Notes: a model not told the origin generated them from the sequence alone. Shown: positions 8,193-17,451, counted from the first letter of the stretch. The stretch is 64,000 bases of DNA from Chitinivorax tropicus (GCF_014202905.1 NZ_JACHHY010000007.1:81018-145017); one strand, 5' to 3'. Program-made: numbers and translations.

Positions 8193-8615
8193 ATGCACCT
8201 GGTCTGCTCACAGTGTTTCGGCATCAACAACGTACCAGATGAACGGCTGGAGGATGCGCCCAAGTGCGGCCATTGCAAACAACCAGTCCTGTCAGCCGCT
8301 CCTGTCGAGTTGGATGCATCCAATTTTGACCGTTTTATCGGGCATAATGGTCTGCCGGTAGTGGTGGATTTCTGGGCTCCATGGTGTGGCCCATGCCGCT
8401 CGTTTGCACCGCTGTTTGCCCAGGCTGCGGCGGTGGAAATGGCCCATTTCCGCTTCGCCAAGGTGGACACCGAGGCGCACCATGCGCTGGCAGCGCGGTT
8501 TGGTATTCGCAGCATTCCTACTCTGGCCATCTTTCGGGATGGGCAAGAGGTGGATCGTGTCTCGGGTGCGTTGCCCCCGAGGCAGTTTGCGGAATGGCTG
8601 GCGGAGCATGCCTAG
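8193..8615 (+). CDS. trxC: Thioredoxin 2 with N-terminal zinc site
   Basis: This 140-residue thioredoxin has the TrxC layout: a zinc finger with CxxC at residues 5-8 and 25-28, then the thioredoxin fold with active site WCGPC (Cys 65 and 68) and the cis-Pro motif SIPTLAIF. TrxC reduces protein disulfides and is often induced by oxidative stress. An AAAGGAG site lies just upstream of the ATG. It follows grxC by 12 bp, suggesting one transcript for both disulfide reductases. Confidence 0.93.
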   Translation: MHLVCSQCFGINNVPDERLEDAPKCGHCKQPVLSAAPVELDASNFDRFIGHNGLPVVVDFWAPWCGPCRSFAPLFAQAAAVEMAHFRFAKVDTEAHHALAARFGIRSIPTLAIFRDGQEVDRVSGALPPRQFAEWLAEHA

Positions 8616-8858
8616 GTTTCATTGATTCGGTTTCACGGCTCGCGTGGTTGTCGTCAATCGCCTGTATGGATGGTGGTAAGGTGTGCGTTGTCAACGGGCT
8701 TAAGCTCAAAATCAGGCTGATGTCGGCCATGAATTTGTGACAACATAAGCTAAATGTTTGATTTCCATCATTCCTTTTGTGGCGGAAACGGCCTCTGCGC
8801 CCCTGATGAGCCGCTGATGGGGCTGATTGCCTGATTCCCCTTGTATTGAAAGGAAAAC
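8616..8858. other. Gene-free interval between trxC and secB
   Basis: No open frame here looks coding and I see no RNA gene or clear terminator. It probably carries the secB promoter. The remaining part up to 8963 holds one candidate small reading frame, listed separately. Confidence 0.5.
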
Positions 8859-8942
8859 ATGGCAATTGGCGGTAGGGAAGTGCGTCCCTTGGCTGGGCTC
8901 AAGATTCGTGAGATGATTGCAGCCTGCTTTACCTTTTATTGA
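8859..8942 (+). CDS. Candidate 27-residue leader peptide upstream of secB
   Basis: An ATG at 8859 with a good ribosome site (GAAAGGAAA ending 2 bp before it) opens a 27-codon frame ending TGA at 8942, 21 bp before secB. The peptide begins MAIGGREVRP and ends with an aromatic-rich FTFY. Position and ribosome site are suggestive of a leader or upstream frame, but the length is too short to judge coding character. Confidence 0.25.
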   Translation: MAIGGREVRPLAGLKIREMIAACFTFY

Positions 8943-8963
8943 AACATCATTCAGGACAATATA

Positions 8964-9431
8964 ATGAGCGACCAACAACAGAGCGAACAACAACCGGTGT
9001 TCCAGATCGAGAAAATTTATGTCAGAGACATGTCGCTGGAAATCCCGCATGCACCGCAAGTGTTCCTCGACCGCAGCCAGCCTGAAATCGATATGCAGCT
9101 GCGTACCAACAGCACCAAGATCGACGAAGGCTACTATGAGAACGTGCTGACGGTGACCGTGACTGCCAAGGCGGGCGACAAGACCATGTTCCTGGCTGAA
9201 GCATCCCAAGCTGGTATCTTCCAGATCCGCAATGTGCCGGAGGAGGACATGAGCCCGATCCTGGGTATTGGTTGCCCGAACATTCTGTTCCCATACGTCC
9301 GTGAGACCATTTCTGATATGGTGAACCGCGCTGGCTTCCCGCCGGTGATCCTGGCACCGATCAACTTCGAAGTATTGTATGCACAACAACAGGCTTCGAA
9401 TGAACAGCAAGCACCTGCTGCTACTCACTAA
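8964..9431 (+). CDS. secB: Protein-export chaperone SecB
   Basis: This 155-residue acidic chaperone keeps preproteins unfolded and delivers them to SecA. Family hallmarks are the N-terminal [19 protein letters not shown], the [13 protein letters not shown] strand ([12 protein letters not shown]), and [25 protein letters not shown]. It forms a cytoplasmic tetramer. The Q/A-rich C-terminus after LYAQQQ is usual. It lies upstream of an SH3 protein and gpsA, a typical betaproteobacterial order, and its last 32 bases overlap the next gene. Confidence 0.97.
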   Translation: MSDQQQSEQQPVFQIEKIYVRDMSLEIPHAPQVFLDRSQPEIDMQLRTNSTKIDEGYYENVLTVTVTAKAGDKTMFLAEASQAGIFQIRNVPEEDMSPILGIGCPNILFPYVRETISDMVNRAGFPPVILAPINFEVLYAQQQASNEQQAPAATH

Positions 9432-9861
9432 GCTGTTGCTGTCCTGGCTGCCGGCATGCCTGCCGGCGGCTGCTTCTGCTCTCGACTTCCAGTCGGTCGC
9501 CCCCGGTGTGGCCATCCTGCGCACCGCGCCATCTGTTCAAGCCAAACCTATATTTGTACTAAGCCGCGCTACGCCGCTCGAAGTCATGTTGTTGGATGGC
9601 GATTGGGCCAAGGTGCGGGATCGCGACGGCACCATGGGTTGGCTCGAACGAAAACGGCTGTCCACCCGGAGCATGGTGGTGGTGAATCTCAAGCGCACCG
9701 TGGTTCGCGCCAAAGCCGATGAGTCGGCATCTGTTTTGTTCGAAGTTGAGAAAGACGTATTGTTGGAAGCGCTGGAGCGTCCAAACAGCGGATGGGTCAA
9801 GGTCAGGCTGCAAAACGGCCCGGTTGGCTTCATCCGTTTGAATGAGATCTGGGGAATGTGA
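9400..9861 (+). CDS. Exported SH3-domain protein
   Basis: This 153-residue protein starts [11 protein letters not shown] with a signal peptide ending near AAASA, then carries a bacterial SH3 (SH3b-type) domain: [20 protein letters not shown] and [11 protein letters not shown] followed by GWLERKRL. A second, weaker SH3-like copy follows ([17 protein letters not shown], then [10 protein letters not shown] and [10 protein letters not shown]). Such proteins bind peptidoglycan or other envelope parts; the specific role is unknown. ATG 9400 is chosen since it gives a clean signal peptide; 9379 is also in frame. It overlaps secB by 32 bases and meets gpsA at TGATG. Confidence 0.75.
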   Translation: MNSKHLLLLTKLLLSWLPACLPAAASALDFQSVAPGVAILRTAPSVQAKPIFVLSRATPLEVMLLDGDWAKVRDRDGTMGWLERKRLSTRSMVVVNLKRTVVRAKADESASVLFEVEKDVLLEALERPNSGWVKVRLQNGPVGFIRLNEIWGM

Positions 9862-10856
9862 TGAAACTTGCGGTATTGGGTGCGGGTGCCTGGGGCACTG
9901 CGTTGGCAATCAGCTTCGCACGTAAGCACGATGTGACGCTGTGGGGGCGGAATACAGATCACATGGCGGCATTGGCTGCAGATCGGCTCAATCGTCAATA
10001 CCTGCCAGAGTGTCCGTTTCCGGAGGGTTTGAAGATCACCGCTGATCTGGCAGCGGCGCTCGCAGGGGCGGAGCTGATCATGATTGTGACCGCCAGTGCA
10101 GGTTTGCGCAGCACCCTGAAGCAGGTGGTTGCGCTGATGCCCTCGCTGGTGCCAGTGGTGTGGGCCTGCAAGGGGTTCGAGGCGCAGACTGCGTTGTTAC
10201 CGCATAAAGTGGTGGAGCAAGAGCTGCCGGCGGGGGTGCCTTCTGCAGTCCTGTCCGGGCCGAGCTTTGCCAAGGAAGTCGGGCTGGGTTTACCTGCTGC
10301 GGTCACCATTGCCAGTCATGACAAAGCATTTGCGGTTGAATTGGCTGCCAAATTGCACAGCAGCCGTCTGCGGATGTATTCGAGCGATGATGTGGTGGGT
10401 GTGGAAGTGGGTGGGGCGGTCAAGAATGTCATGGCGATTGCTGCGGGGATCGCTGATGGTATGAAGCTTGGGCATAACGCCCGGGCGGCGCTGATCACGC
10501 GTGGCCTGGCGGAAATCACCCGCTTGGGGGTGAAGCTGGGTGGCCGTGTCGAGACATTCATGGGCCTGGCCGGGGTAGGGGATTTGATCCTGACCTGTAC
10601 AGGCGATCTGTCGCGCAACCGCCGGGTCGGGTTGTTGATGGCGGAAGGCAAGAAGCTTGACCAGATCTTGCATGACTTGGGACATGTCGCAGAGGGTGTG
10701 GCATCTGCACGGGAAATTCTACGGCTGGCGCAGGAGAATGGGGTCGAGATGCCGATCACCCATTCGGTCTGCCGTGCGCTATTTGATGATGAGCCGGTGC
10801 CAAAAGTCCTGGATTCGTTACTGGAGCGGCAATCCAAGCCGGAATTCCATCATTGA
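9861..10856 (+). CDS. gpsA: NAD(P)-dependent glycerol-3-phosphate dehydrogenase
   Basis: This 331-residue enzyme reduces dihydroxyacetone phosphate to sn-glycerol-3-phosphate for phospholipid synthesis. The Rossmann motif [11 protein letters not shown] is at the N-terminus, SGPSFAKEV and [14 protein letters not shown] mark substrate binding with the catalytic Lys, and [15 protein letters not shown] is the family signature. ATG 9861 overlaps the TGA of the SH3 gene by one base; GTG 9858 is an alternative. A terminator follows at 10891. Confidence 0.96.
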   Translation: MKLAVLGAGAWGTALAISFARKHDVTLWGRNTDHMAALAADRLNRQYLPECPFPEGLKITADLAAALAGAELIMIVTASAGLRSTLKQVVALMPSLVPVVWACKGFEAQTALLPHKVVEQELPAGVPSAVLSGPSFAKEVGLGLPAAVTIASHDKAFAVELAAKLHSSRLRMYSSDDVVGVEVGGAVKNVMAIAAGIADGMKLGHNARAALITRGLAEITRLGVKLGGRVETFMGLAGVGDLILTCTGDLSRNRRVGLLMAEGKKLDQILHDLGHVAEGVASAREILRLAQENGVEMPITHSVCRALFDDEPVPKVLDSLLERQSKPEFHH

Positions 10857-10890
10857 TGTGAAATCCATCGATGTGAAGTCATCACAAGTG

Positions 10891-10919
10891 AAAATGGCTG
10901 AGCGTGCTCAGCCATTTTT
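10891..10919. terminator. Bidirectional intrinsic terminator between gpsA and the DUF481 gene
   Basis: AAAATGGCTGAGC and its exact complement are separated by two bases, giving a 12-13 bp stem flanked by A and T runs. It suits both the rightward gpsA unit and the leftward trmL-DUF481 unit. Confidence 0.85.
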
Positions 10920-10954
10920 GTTTACCTGGCTACGAATCGCGCTGGTGGAATGGT

Positions 10955-11686
10955 CTAGAAGCTATACACCACGGTCACGCGGGTTTCGGTTTCGATTTCT
11001 GATTGGGTATTGGGGATCTTGTTCTCGCGGGTGTTGGTCACGCCCACCTTCAGTGCCAGGGTCTTGCTCAACGAATTGCGGATACTGAGCTCCAGGTGCG
11101 AGACGCCTACTTGGCGTCCCGCTTCGATGGTGGCTTCTTGAACCAAAGAGGTCTGCTCCGTCAGCTTCCATTCCAGCTCTTCCGCAACGTGCAGCAAGGC
11201 CTCGCGCTCAGTAGGCCCGGGGGAGCGTCGGTTCCAGCGGACGCCTGGGCCGATCTCCAAAGCCAGCTCGGATGCCTCGGTGGGTTTGAAATAACGGCCA
11301 ATGCCAACGACCAATGAAGGCATGTTCTGATAATACGCAAAGCGGTTGTAGCGATTGCGCACCAGCACAAAGCGATAGTCGTCTTGCGGGGCATCGGCAA
11401 ACTCTGATTTCAAGCTGAACTTGTAGCGTGCTGAGGAGACGCTGCGGTGGTTGTCCTCCCGGTCACGCTTCTGCTGGTAGCGTCCGTCCAGCTGGATGCG
11501 ATCGCTCCGGCCCAGGGTCTGGTGATAGAGGTCGATTTCACCCAGCCACAGCTGGCCGCTGTCATTTCCGCTGGTCAAATGCATGCCGATCTCTACATCA
11601 CCATTCCAGCCAGCTTCGGGTGAGGCGTCAGCCAGCGCTGACTGGCTGACCAGGCAGGCTGCCAATAAGGCAATGCCGGTTTTCAT
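10955..11686 (-). CDS. DUF481 outer-membrane beta-barrel-like protein (YdiY type)
   Basis: This 243-residue exported protein has signal peptide MKTGIALLAACLVSQSALA, then a repeating amphipathic beta pattern (NGDVEIGMHLTSGNDS, LDGRYQQKRDRE) and a C-terminal aromatic residue (VTVVYSF), the usual signal for outer-membrane insertion. It matches the DUF481 family, whose function is not established. ATG 11686 overlaps the trmL stop by four bases and is preceded by GGAGG, so the two are translated together. Its pairing with a tRNA methyltransferase has no obvious functional logic. Confidence 0.8.
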   Translation of the reverse strand: MKTGIALLAACLVSQSALADASPEAGWNGDVEIGMHLTSGNDSGQLWLGEIDLYHQTLGRSDRIQLDGRYQQKRDREDNHRSVSSARYKFSLKSEFADAPQDDYRFVLVRNRYNRFAYYQNMPSLVVGIGRYFKPTEASELALEIGPGVRWNRRSPGPTEREALLHVAEELEWKLTEQTSLVQEATIEAGRQVGVSHLELSIRNSLSKTLALKVGVTNTRENKIPNTQSEIETETRVTVVYSF

Positions 11687-12147
11687 GCGGCACCTCCGAA
11701 TCCGTTCTGGCGCCATGCCTCGTAGACGATGACGGCTACTGCGTTTGATAGATTCAGGCTGCGGTTGTTGGGCATCATCGGTAGCTTGATGCGTTGCTCG
11801 GGTGGAAACCCGTCGCGGATATCGGCGGGCAGGCCAGCTGTTTCCTGGCCGAACAACAAGGCGTCACCAGGGCGGAAGGCAATCTGATCGTGGCGGGTCG
11901 AGCCTTTGGTGGTGGCGGCAAAGATACGGCTGGGGTCGAAATGGGTCAGACAGTCCGCCCAGTTTTCGTGTACTTTCATGTTGGCGTATTCGTGATAATC
12001 CAACCCGGCGCGGCGCATCCTGGCATCATCCAGAGGGAATCCCAGTGGTTTGACCAGATGCAGCTGGCAGCCTGTATTGGCGGATAGCCGGATGATATTG
12101 CCGGTGTTGGGCGGAATCTCCGGCTGAAAAAGAATGATGTGGAACAT
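11683..12147 (-). CDS. trmL: tRNA (cytidine(34)-2'-O)-methyltransferase
   Basis: This 154-residue SPOUT methyltransferase has motifs PPNTGNIIRLSANTG, LLFGQETAGLP and the knot motif KLPMMPNNRSLNLSNAVAVIVYEAW. TrmL methylates the wobble ribose of tRNA-Leu isoacceptors using S-adenosylmethionine. The length is that of the family's minimal single-domain form. It is first in a leftward pair with the DUF481 gene. Confidence 0.93.
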   Translation of the reverse strand: MFHIILFQPEIPPNTGNIIRLSANTGCQLHLVKPLGFPLDDARMRRAGLDYHEYANMKVHENWADCLTHFDPSRIFAATTKGSTRHDQIAFRPGDALLFGQETAGLPADIRDGFPPEQRIKLPMMPNNRSLNLSNAVAVIVYEAWRQNGFGGAA

Positions 12148-12488
12148 ACGGGCGGCAACAGCAATGGCAAAAGCTGACTATTTTATATGGACGGTGCGAT
12201 TTAGTCGTGCCGTTATGCCGATTGGTTCCCGGTGCGGCGGAACCGCAGCCGGTGAAATCTGCGATCAGGCAGTCCGTTGGAAGCGAGGGCTGGTGCCATG
12301 TCAATGCGGTGCTTGACGATGTGCGCAGCCATGCCATGTACCCCGGCAGCTCAACTGCCGACGAGGCGACCCAGCTTGACGCGCCATGGCTGGCAACCGA
12401 TCATGCACAGCCTTGCCATGCACCTGCATATGCTTGATATGAATTGGAACCCTGCTTTGGAAACCCCACATGTTGCATCGAGGTGGGC
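12148..12488. other. Gene-free interval between trmL and the HD-domain gene
   Basis: Short frames here have no family resemblance and no convincing start sites. I see no RNA gene. It must hold the divergent promoters of trmL (leftward) and the HD gene (rightward). Confidence 0.5.
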
Positions 12489-13109
12489 ATGAGCCATACC
12501 CGCGCCTGGGTGCGCCTGCCATCAGGTAAACGGCTGGATTTGCTGAACCCTACGCCGTTCGACTGGGAAGACCAAGATCTCGCACTAGGTCTGGCTCGCA
12601 CCTATCGTTGGGGGGGGCACTCTGCTTGGCCTCTGCCGTTGTCCGTGGCGCAGCACTCGTTGACAGTCATGTTATTGAGGCGGCAATGGGCAACCACACC
12701 GCTCGACCCGGTGATCGAGCTGCGGGAGCTGATGCACGATGCGGATGAGGGTTTGTTGGGGTTCGATTGCATCTCAGTGTTGAAACCCTTTCTTGGTGAA
12801 AGGTTCCGCGCGCTGGCAACCCGGCTGGAGGCGGCGGTCTTCCTGCGGTATGGGCTGCCTGCCTGGACTGCCGAGGAGAAGCGCATCCACAAGCGGGCAG
12901 ACCGCGTGGCGGCGGCGAGTGAGGCGCTGCATGTTGTTGGCTGGCAACAGCAGGAAATCCGACAGACATTGAAAATACGCTACCAACCACTGCAGGAAGA
13001 CGTGCTGCAATCCGTCTATGGTGGCACCGCATGGGAGCCATGGACGCCCACCGTTGCCGCAGAGCGGTTTCTGGCTGAGCTGGGGCGCCTGAAGCAAGCC
13101 CTGGCTTGA
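12489..13109 (+). CDS. HD-domain phosphohydrolase (YfbR-like)
   Basis: This 206-residue protein starts MSHTRAWVRLPSGKR. The metal-binding pattern is H in AQHSLTVMLL, then ELMHDADEGLLGFD (HD), and a later D in HKRADRVA, as in HD hydrolases of the YfbR/5'-nucleotidase type. The substrate is unknown; dNMP or other phosphoesters are plausible. ATG 12489 has GAGGTG four bases upstream, so I prefer it to the 12444 start. It faces comF and ends 7 bp from it. Confidence 0.75.
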   Translation: MSHTRAWVRLPSGKRLDLLNPTPFDWEDQDLALGLARTYRWGGHSAWPLPLSVAQHSLTVMLLRRQWATTPLDPVIELRELMHDADEGLLGFDCISVLKPFLGERFRALATRLEAAVFLRYGLPAWTAEEKRIHKRADRVAAASEALHVVGWQQQEIRQTLKIRYQPLQEDVLQSVYGGTAWEPWTPTVAAERFLAELGRLKQALA

Positions 13110-13116
13110 TGCCCAC

Positions 13117-13839
13117 TCAGCGCCGCTGTGGCAAGGTGCGTGCCAGAATCAGACACGACACCCGAAGAGCTCCCCATCGTTTCAGGGTCAATGCGGCCTC
13201 ATGCAAAGTCGCACCAGAAGTCATCACATCATCCACCAACAGGATGTGCAAGCCTCGCACAGGGTTGATGCATTCAAAAGCGCCTTTCAGATTCCTGGCG
13301 CGGTCTGCTTGCGACTGATGATGTTGCGGTGCCGTATCTCGGATCTTGATCAGATGCTGGGTGCTGAGCGGCCAGCCCTGCGCCGCCCAGGGCCGGATCA
13401 ACTCATACGCCTGATTGAAGCCGCGCTCGCGTAACCGCTCGGTTGCAAGCGGCACTGGGATGAGCAGATCAGGCCGCTCAACTGGGCGTGCTCGTGTCAA
13501 CAAGTCGCTCAACAAGGGCTGCAAAGCCAACCGGTGCTGAAATTTGTACGCACGCACCAGTGCATCCAAGGGAAAGTCAAAGCTCAAGCTGCTGTATGTG
13601 GCATCGAATGCTGGCGGGGCGCGTAGGCACTGGCCACAGATCCGTCCCTCAAAGGTCGGCAGCGCGCACACCGGACAACGCGCCGGGGCCAGCCAGGGCA
13701 GATCCCGTAAACACCCCTCACACAGATAAGCATCCGTGATGCCATCACCACACAACACACATTGATACGGAATCCACCCCAGGCCACGCCGCCCGAGCAG
13801 GCATAACTGATGGTAGACAGCGGCAAGGTAGCTCAACAT
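13117..13839 (-). CDS. comF: ComF-family phosphoribosyltransferase-like protein
   Basis: The 240-residue protein has an N-terminal zinc-ribbon region with paired cysteines (CVLCGD, CEGCLRD, CPVC, CGQC) and a C-terminal type-I PRTase fold with ILLVDDVMTSGAT as the phosphoribosyl-pyrophosphate loop. LRERGFNQAYEL is the other ComF signature. ComF proteins support uptake of single-stranded DNA in naturally competent bacteria (ComFC/GntX). ATG 13839 (MLSYLAAVYH) is chosen; upstream in-frame codons to 13911 do not fit the family. The start is moderately certain. Confidence 0.88.
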   Translation of the reverse strand: MLSYLAAVYHQLCLLGRRGLGWIPYQCVLCGDGITDAYLCEGCLRDLPWLAPARCPVCALPTFEGRICGQCLRAPPAFDATYSSLSFDFPLDALVRAYKFQHRLALQPLLSDLLTRARPVERPDLLIPVPLATERLRERGFNQAYELIRPWAAQGWPLSTQHLIKIRDTAPQHHQSQADRARNLKGAFECINPVRGLHILLVDDVMTSGATLHEAALTLKRWGALRVSCLILARTLPQRR

Positions 13840-14050
13840 GAGAGCGGTATAGCACAGCAGCCCGTCTCTTGTGATTTTGAGTTGATCAAGTGTGCAGCGG
13901 CAGGGCTGCACTGGCGGTCATAACCATATATAGTGGTGATATCCAGTGGCTGGCAGGCTTGGGCCAGCAATCTGTCGTGCCCGATGACAGCGGCCTGGAC
14001 GTGGCTCCAATCAGGCTCGAATGACAAACACCTCTTCATGTGTGGTCATC

Positions 14051-14590
14051 ATGAATGCTGCTACATTCCGTGCACACTGGTTCTACTTCATTGCCCCTTT
14101 CATCTTGCTTGCAGATGGACATCTCTGGCTGACCACCCTCGGGGCAATCGAACGACTGGGCGAGGCAGCCTTATTGCTGGATCTGACAGTATTGATACCC
14201 TGTCTGTATTGGCTGTGTTATCGACAACAAGGCCGTCAAGCCGTCATCCGTGCCGCTGCGCTGGCATGCCTGGGCATCTGGGCCGTCACACAGCTCATTC
14301 CAGAGGCGGATCGAACACTGCTCAACTATATTGCACCACTAAGGTACCTTGGCTTGGCCGCGCTCATCGGGGTCGAGCTGATCGTAGTCATGGCCATTTA
14401 TCGGCGTATTTTCAAAGGCGGCTCGGTAGAGCAAGCCATCGCCCAGGTGCCTGACATCCCACCTGGGTTGGCCAGATGGCTGGCCTTGGAGGCGGCTTTC
14501 TGGCTCAAAGTATGGGGCATGCTGAAGAGGGCTGCACGCAAATCATTGAAAGACAACCATGACACAGGGCGGCGAGATGACATCCAATGA
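14051..14590 (+). CDS. Hypothetical multi-spanning membrane protein
   Basis: I do not recognise the family. The 179-residue protein has about four hydrophobic segments (near FYFIAPFILLADG, LLLDLTVLIPCLYWLCY, IRAAALACLGIWAV, LGLAALIGVELIVVMAI), so it is an inner-membrane protein with a short basic tail. ATG 14051 has only a weak ribosome site; 14021 is an in-frame alternative. The next membrane gene starts 14 bases inside its 3' end, so the two are likely co-translated. Confidence 0.6.
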   Translation: MNAATFRAHWFYFIAPFILLADGHLWLTTLGAIERLGEAALLLDLTVLIPCLYWLCYRQQGRQAVIRAAALACLGIWAVTQLIPEADRTLLNYIAPLRYLGLAALIGVELIVVMAIYRRIFKGGSVEQAIAQVPDIPPGLARWLALEAAFWLKVWGMLKRAARKSLKDNHDTGRRDDIQ

Positions 14591-14822
14591 AAAACGATAC
14601 TGGTTCCCCGCGAAACGCTTCGGCTGGGGTTGGGGGGTGCCAATCACTTGGCAAGGTTGGGCTGTCCTGCTTGTCTATCTGGGCCTGATATGGGGTGGTG
14701 CCGCAGCATTGCTGGCCAGCCATGGCGTGTTTGTCTTCATGGTGTACACCAGCATACTGACCGCCGTGTTTCTGGCAATTTGCCAGCGCAAAGGAGAGCC
14801 ATTGCACCGGGGCGGCAAATGA
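14577..14822 (+). CDS. Small conserved membrane protein
   Basis: This 81-residue protein starts MTSNEKRYWFPAKRFGWGWG and has two hydrophobic helices, then a charged tail. The YWFPAKRxGWGWGxPxTWQGW opening recurs in small uncharacterised membrane proteins of proteobacteria (from memory, not searched). GGCGAG directly precedes ATG 14577. It overlaps the upstream membrane gene by 14 bases. Function is unknown. Confidence 0.6.
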   Translation: MTSNEKRYWFPAKRFGWGWGVPITWQGWAVLLVYLGLIWGGAAALLASHGVFVFMVYTSILTAVFLAICQRKGEPLHRGGK

Positions 14823-14896
14823 CTGCTTGGTGGGAAGGAAGCAGACTTGCTTCTGCACTCAACAGCAGGATGCTGGCGGGTATCCGGCCCTGCGTG

Positions 14897-15226
14897 TCAT
14901 TTTTTCAGATAGCCCGCAACCGCAGCGGCGATCAGGATAGCGGGTGACAGGAAAGCACTGATGACATAGACAGCGCCCCCTTCTGCACGTAGCGCAGGCC
15001 CTACATCCGGAGAATACAGCTCCATCAGCACAGCAGCTAGCCAGAGCAAGGGGGCGGGGATCACCAATGCAATCAACCATTTCCGAAACCGTGATGCAGC
15101 AAAGCAAACAGCCGCCGCCACCAGACCGACCGCCCAGATGCTTGGCAATGATGGCTCCTTGTCCAACACCTCTGCATGGACAAACGCAGGGCAGGCCACA
15201 AGCACCAGTAAGATTTTCTTAAACAT
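14897..15226 (-). CDS. Hypothetical exported/membrane protein
   Basis: I do not recognise this 109-residue protein. It begins with a signal peptide (MFKKILLVLVACPAFVHA), followed by two or three hydrophobic segments (WAVGLVAAAVCFAAS, ALVIPAPLLWLAAVLMEL, VISAFLSPAILIAAAVAGYL) and ends with KK. It is leftward and isolated, between the rightward membrane pair and another orphan gene. Confidence 0.5.
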   Translation of the reverse strand: MFKKILLVLVACPAFVHAEVLDKEPSLPSIWAVGLVAAAVCFAASRFRKWLIALVIPAPLLWLAAVLMELYSPDVGPALRAEGGAVYVISAFLSPAILIAAAVAGYLKK

Positions 15227-15298
15227 AACGGACAGTCAAGTCACTTTGAATGCAGATCACCAAAGTGGCCTGTTGATTCACCTCGTCGGCTGATTTGC

Positions 15299-15922
15299 TT
15301 AAAACCTACTCGGTTTACCAAGACCCTTCAGCTTTGCCTCGACAAGGGGAAATGTGAACTGCTTCATGGTTGGGTGTTTCGTTGTCAACGCTGCAACCAT
15401 CTGTGTGATCGTGTGCTTTCCTTTACCAATGATGTTGTTCAGATGCAGAACGTAATTGTCCACGATTGGGCTGTTAGGCTGTTGGTAGACAGCCATCAAA
15501 ATGTCGCGTAACGGCTCCCTTGGCGGCCCCCACGACAATGTCAGGATATTGATAGCATCGTAGATTTCCCTGTTGAATGGGCAGAGTGTCGCTATCGATG
15601 TGCTTGTTGTGCGGGTGGAGGACTGGGTGCTGGTCTTTGAGTTTGTGTGTTCCTCTTTCAGTGGGTTGAACAATGGCGGCTCAGTTGTTCCAGTCAGTCG
15701 GTAGAAATCGGCAGCGCAACTGTAGCCGACATGGAACAAACCCGTGTCTGTAGGTTCGGCACGATTCGTAAAGGCAAAGGTGTGGCATTCTCGTTTGATT
15801 GGGCCGCAGCACCCATCAAATACCAGACCTTCGAACAGAATTGTGCGTGAGACAGGGGCAATTTGGTACTGACGTACCAAGTTATTACGATTGTCTTCAC
15901 CTCGGCAGTTTGGGAAGGGCAT
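15299..15922 (-). CDS. Orphan hypothetical protein with a Cys/His cluster
   Basis: The 207-residue frame starts MPFPNCRGED. I do not recognise the family. A segment FDGCCGPIKRECHTFAF with three cysteines and a histidine could bind metal. The middle (NSKTSTQSSTRTTSTS) is a Ser/Thr-rich linker, and the C-terminal third is basic. No signal peptide or membrane helix is seen. Base use is more AT-rich than in the flanking trmL and bio genes, which suggests transfer. The start is uncertain (15985 is also in frame) and there is no clear ribosome site. Confidence 0.5.
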   Translation of the reverse strand: MPFPNCRGEDNRNNLVRQYQIAPVSRTILFEGLVFDGCCGPIKRECHTFAFTNRAEPTDTGLFHVGYSCAADFYRLTGTTEPPLFNPLKEEHTNSKTSTQSSTRTTSTSIATLCPFNREIYDAINILTLSWGPPREPLRDILMAVYQQPNSPIVDNYVLHLNNIIGKGKHTITQMVAALTTKHPTMKQFTFPLVEAKLKGLGKPSRF

Positions 15923-16290
15923 AATTTTTCTCAAGTGCGGTGAATATGGACACGATGTGCCCATGGTGTTGGGGTGCCACAACATATCTCGCCTTGCTCG
16001 CCAGCGGCAAACATATCAAATATGTCCAATATGGCAATTGAACATATTTCAATGGCTTGCCAAAGGGCCCTCCATTTCTGGTCCGGTCAATATCATGCGG
16101 CTGTGTGGTCGGCATCTTCCATGTGTTGGTTTGTCAGCTGTCCATCAAGTGGAAGGCTTAGGGGTGGTGAGTTTTTGATTGATTTGCTTATTTTTTGTGC
16201 AATTGTTTAGTGTCAAAACTCAATAAATTGACAATTGCTCGCGCTTTCTTTGAAGATGGCTCGCAAATTCAATCTCGGGTCGCTTTACAC
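15923..16290. other. Region upstream of bioB
   Basis: No gene is supported here. The right part carries the bioB promoter region, including the inverted repeat listed separately. Open frames running into bioB from 16195 are upstream extensions without a good start. Confidence 0.5.
16199..16238 (+). promoter_or_regulatory. Candidate operator upstream of bioB
   Basis: TGTCAA at 16211-16216 and TTGACA at 16228-16233 form an inverted repeat 11 bp apart. The outer bases GCAATTGT and its complement ACAATTGC extend the symmetry across 16199-16238. The segment TCAATAAATTGA inside it is a second, overlapping inverted repeat. It lies about 55-90 bp before the bioB ATG, as expected for a biotin-pathway operator. 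The regulator is not identified. Confidence 0.4.
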
Positions 16291-17280
16291 ATGAACGATA
16301 CTGTCCTGCAATTTCAACGTACGAGCCAAGCGGTGCCTCACCCCAGCCAGGAGAGCTGGACGGTTGAGGCGGTGGTGGCGCTGTTCGATCTGCCATTCAA
16401 CGATCTGTTGTTCCGTGCGCAAACGGTTCACCGTGCGCATTTCGATCCGAACAAGGTGCAGTTATCGACCTTGTTGAGTATCAAGACGGGAGGCTGTCCG
16501 GAGGACTGTGGTTATTGCCCGCAGTCGGTGCGGCACAATACCGGGTTGGAGGCGGAGGCGACGTTGTCGCTGGATGCGGTGCTGGATGCGGCCAGGGCGG
16601 CAAAGGATGCGGGCGCGAGCCGTTTCTGCATGGGCGGGGCGTGGCGCGGCCCGAAGCAGAAGGATCTGGATCAGGTCAAGGAGATGATCCGGGGCGTGAA
16701 GGCGCTGGGGCTGGAGACCTGTGGCACCTTTGGCATGTTGAAGGAGGGCCAGGCGGAGCAGCTGCGCGATGCGGGGCTGGACTACTACAACCATAATCTC
16801 GATACGGCGCCGGAAAAGTACGGCGATATCATTCAGACACGTCAATATGAAGACCGGCTGGATACCTTGCGCAAGGTGCGTGAGGCAGGTATGAATGTGT
16901 GCTGTGGCGGGATCGTGGGCATGGGTGAAACGCGCCATGAGCGTGCTGGCCTGATTGCACAGCTGGCCAATCTGACCCCAGCGCCGGAGTCGGTGCCGAT
17001 CAACAATCTGGTGCAGGTGCCGGGCACACCGCTGGCGGGCTCGGAAAAGCTGGATTGGACAGAATTTGTGCGTACCATTGCAGTGGCTCGCATCACCATG
17101 CCGTCTTCGTTCGTGCGTTTGTCGGCGGGCCGGCAGGAGATGGATGAGGCGACCCAGGCTTTGTGTTTCCTGGCGGGGGCCAATTCGATTTTCTATGGCG
17201 ATAAGTTGTTGACCACCGGCAACCCGGAAGTTGAACGGGATCAACGCTTGCTTGCTAAACTGAATCTGGAGCCGTTGTAA
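16291..17280 (+). CDS. bioB: Biotin synthase
   Basis: This 329-residue radical-SAM enzyme inserts sulfur into dethiobiotin to give biotin. The radical-SAM cluster motif CPEDCGYC places its cysteines at 69, 73 and 76. [33 protein letters not shown] and the C-terminal [17 protein letters not shown] are BioB signatures that bind SAM and the second iron-sulfur cluster. ATG 16291 gives the family length; the upstream frame to 16195 lacks support. It is the first gene of the bio cluster, separated from bioF by 171 bp. Confidence 0.97.
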   Translation: MNDTVLQFQRTSQAVPHPSQESWTVEAVVALFDLPFNDLLFRAQTVHRAHFDPNKVQLSTLLSIKTGGCPEDCGYCPQSVRHNTGLEAEATLSLDAVLDAARAAKDAGASRFCMGGAWRGPKQKDLDQVKEMIRGVKALGLETCGTFGMLKEGQAEQLRDAGLDYYNHNLDTAPEKYGDIIQTRQYEDRLDTLRKVREAGMNVCCGGIVGMGETRHERAGLIAQLANLTPAPESVPINNLVQVPGTPLAGSEKLDWTEFVRTIAVARITMPSSFVRLSAGRQEMDEATQALCFLAGANSIFYGDKLLTTGNPEVERDQRLLAKLNLEPL

Positions 17281-17451
17281 GCCGCGTGGCTGCTTTGGGC
17301 TGCGTGAAGGACGACATATCAGACGGGCATGGCTGTGGGTTCTGCTGCTATCGGTGGCACGCCCTGGCTGTGCGCCATTGCAGGTATCTGGGCGCAGGCT
17401 GGGTCAGCCCTCCTGCAAATCGGCCCATTGGCTCGGGGCAAACAATCCATC

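Noticed and set aside
12207..12437. A 76-codon + strand frame between trmL and the HD gene
   Set aside because: Composition is unlike a protein and no start signal is present.
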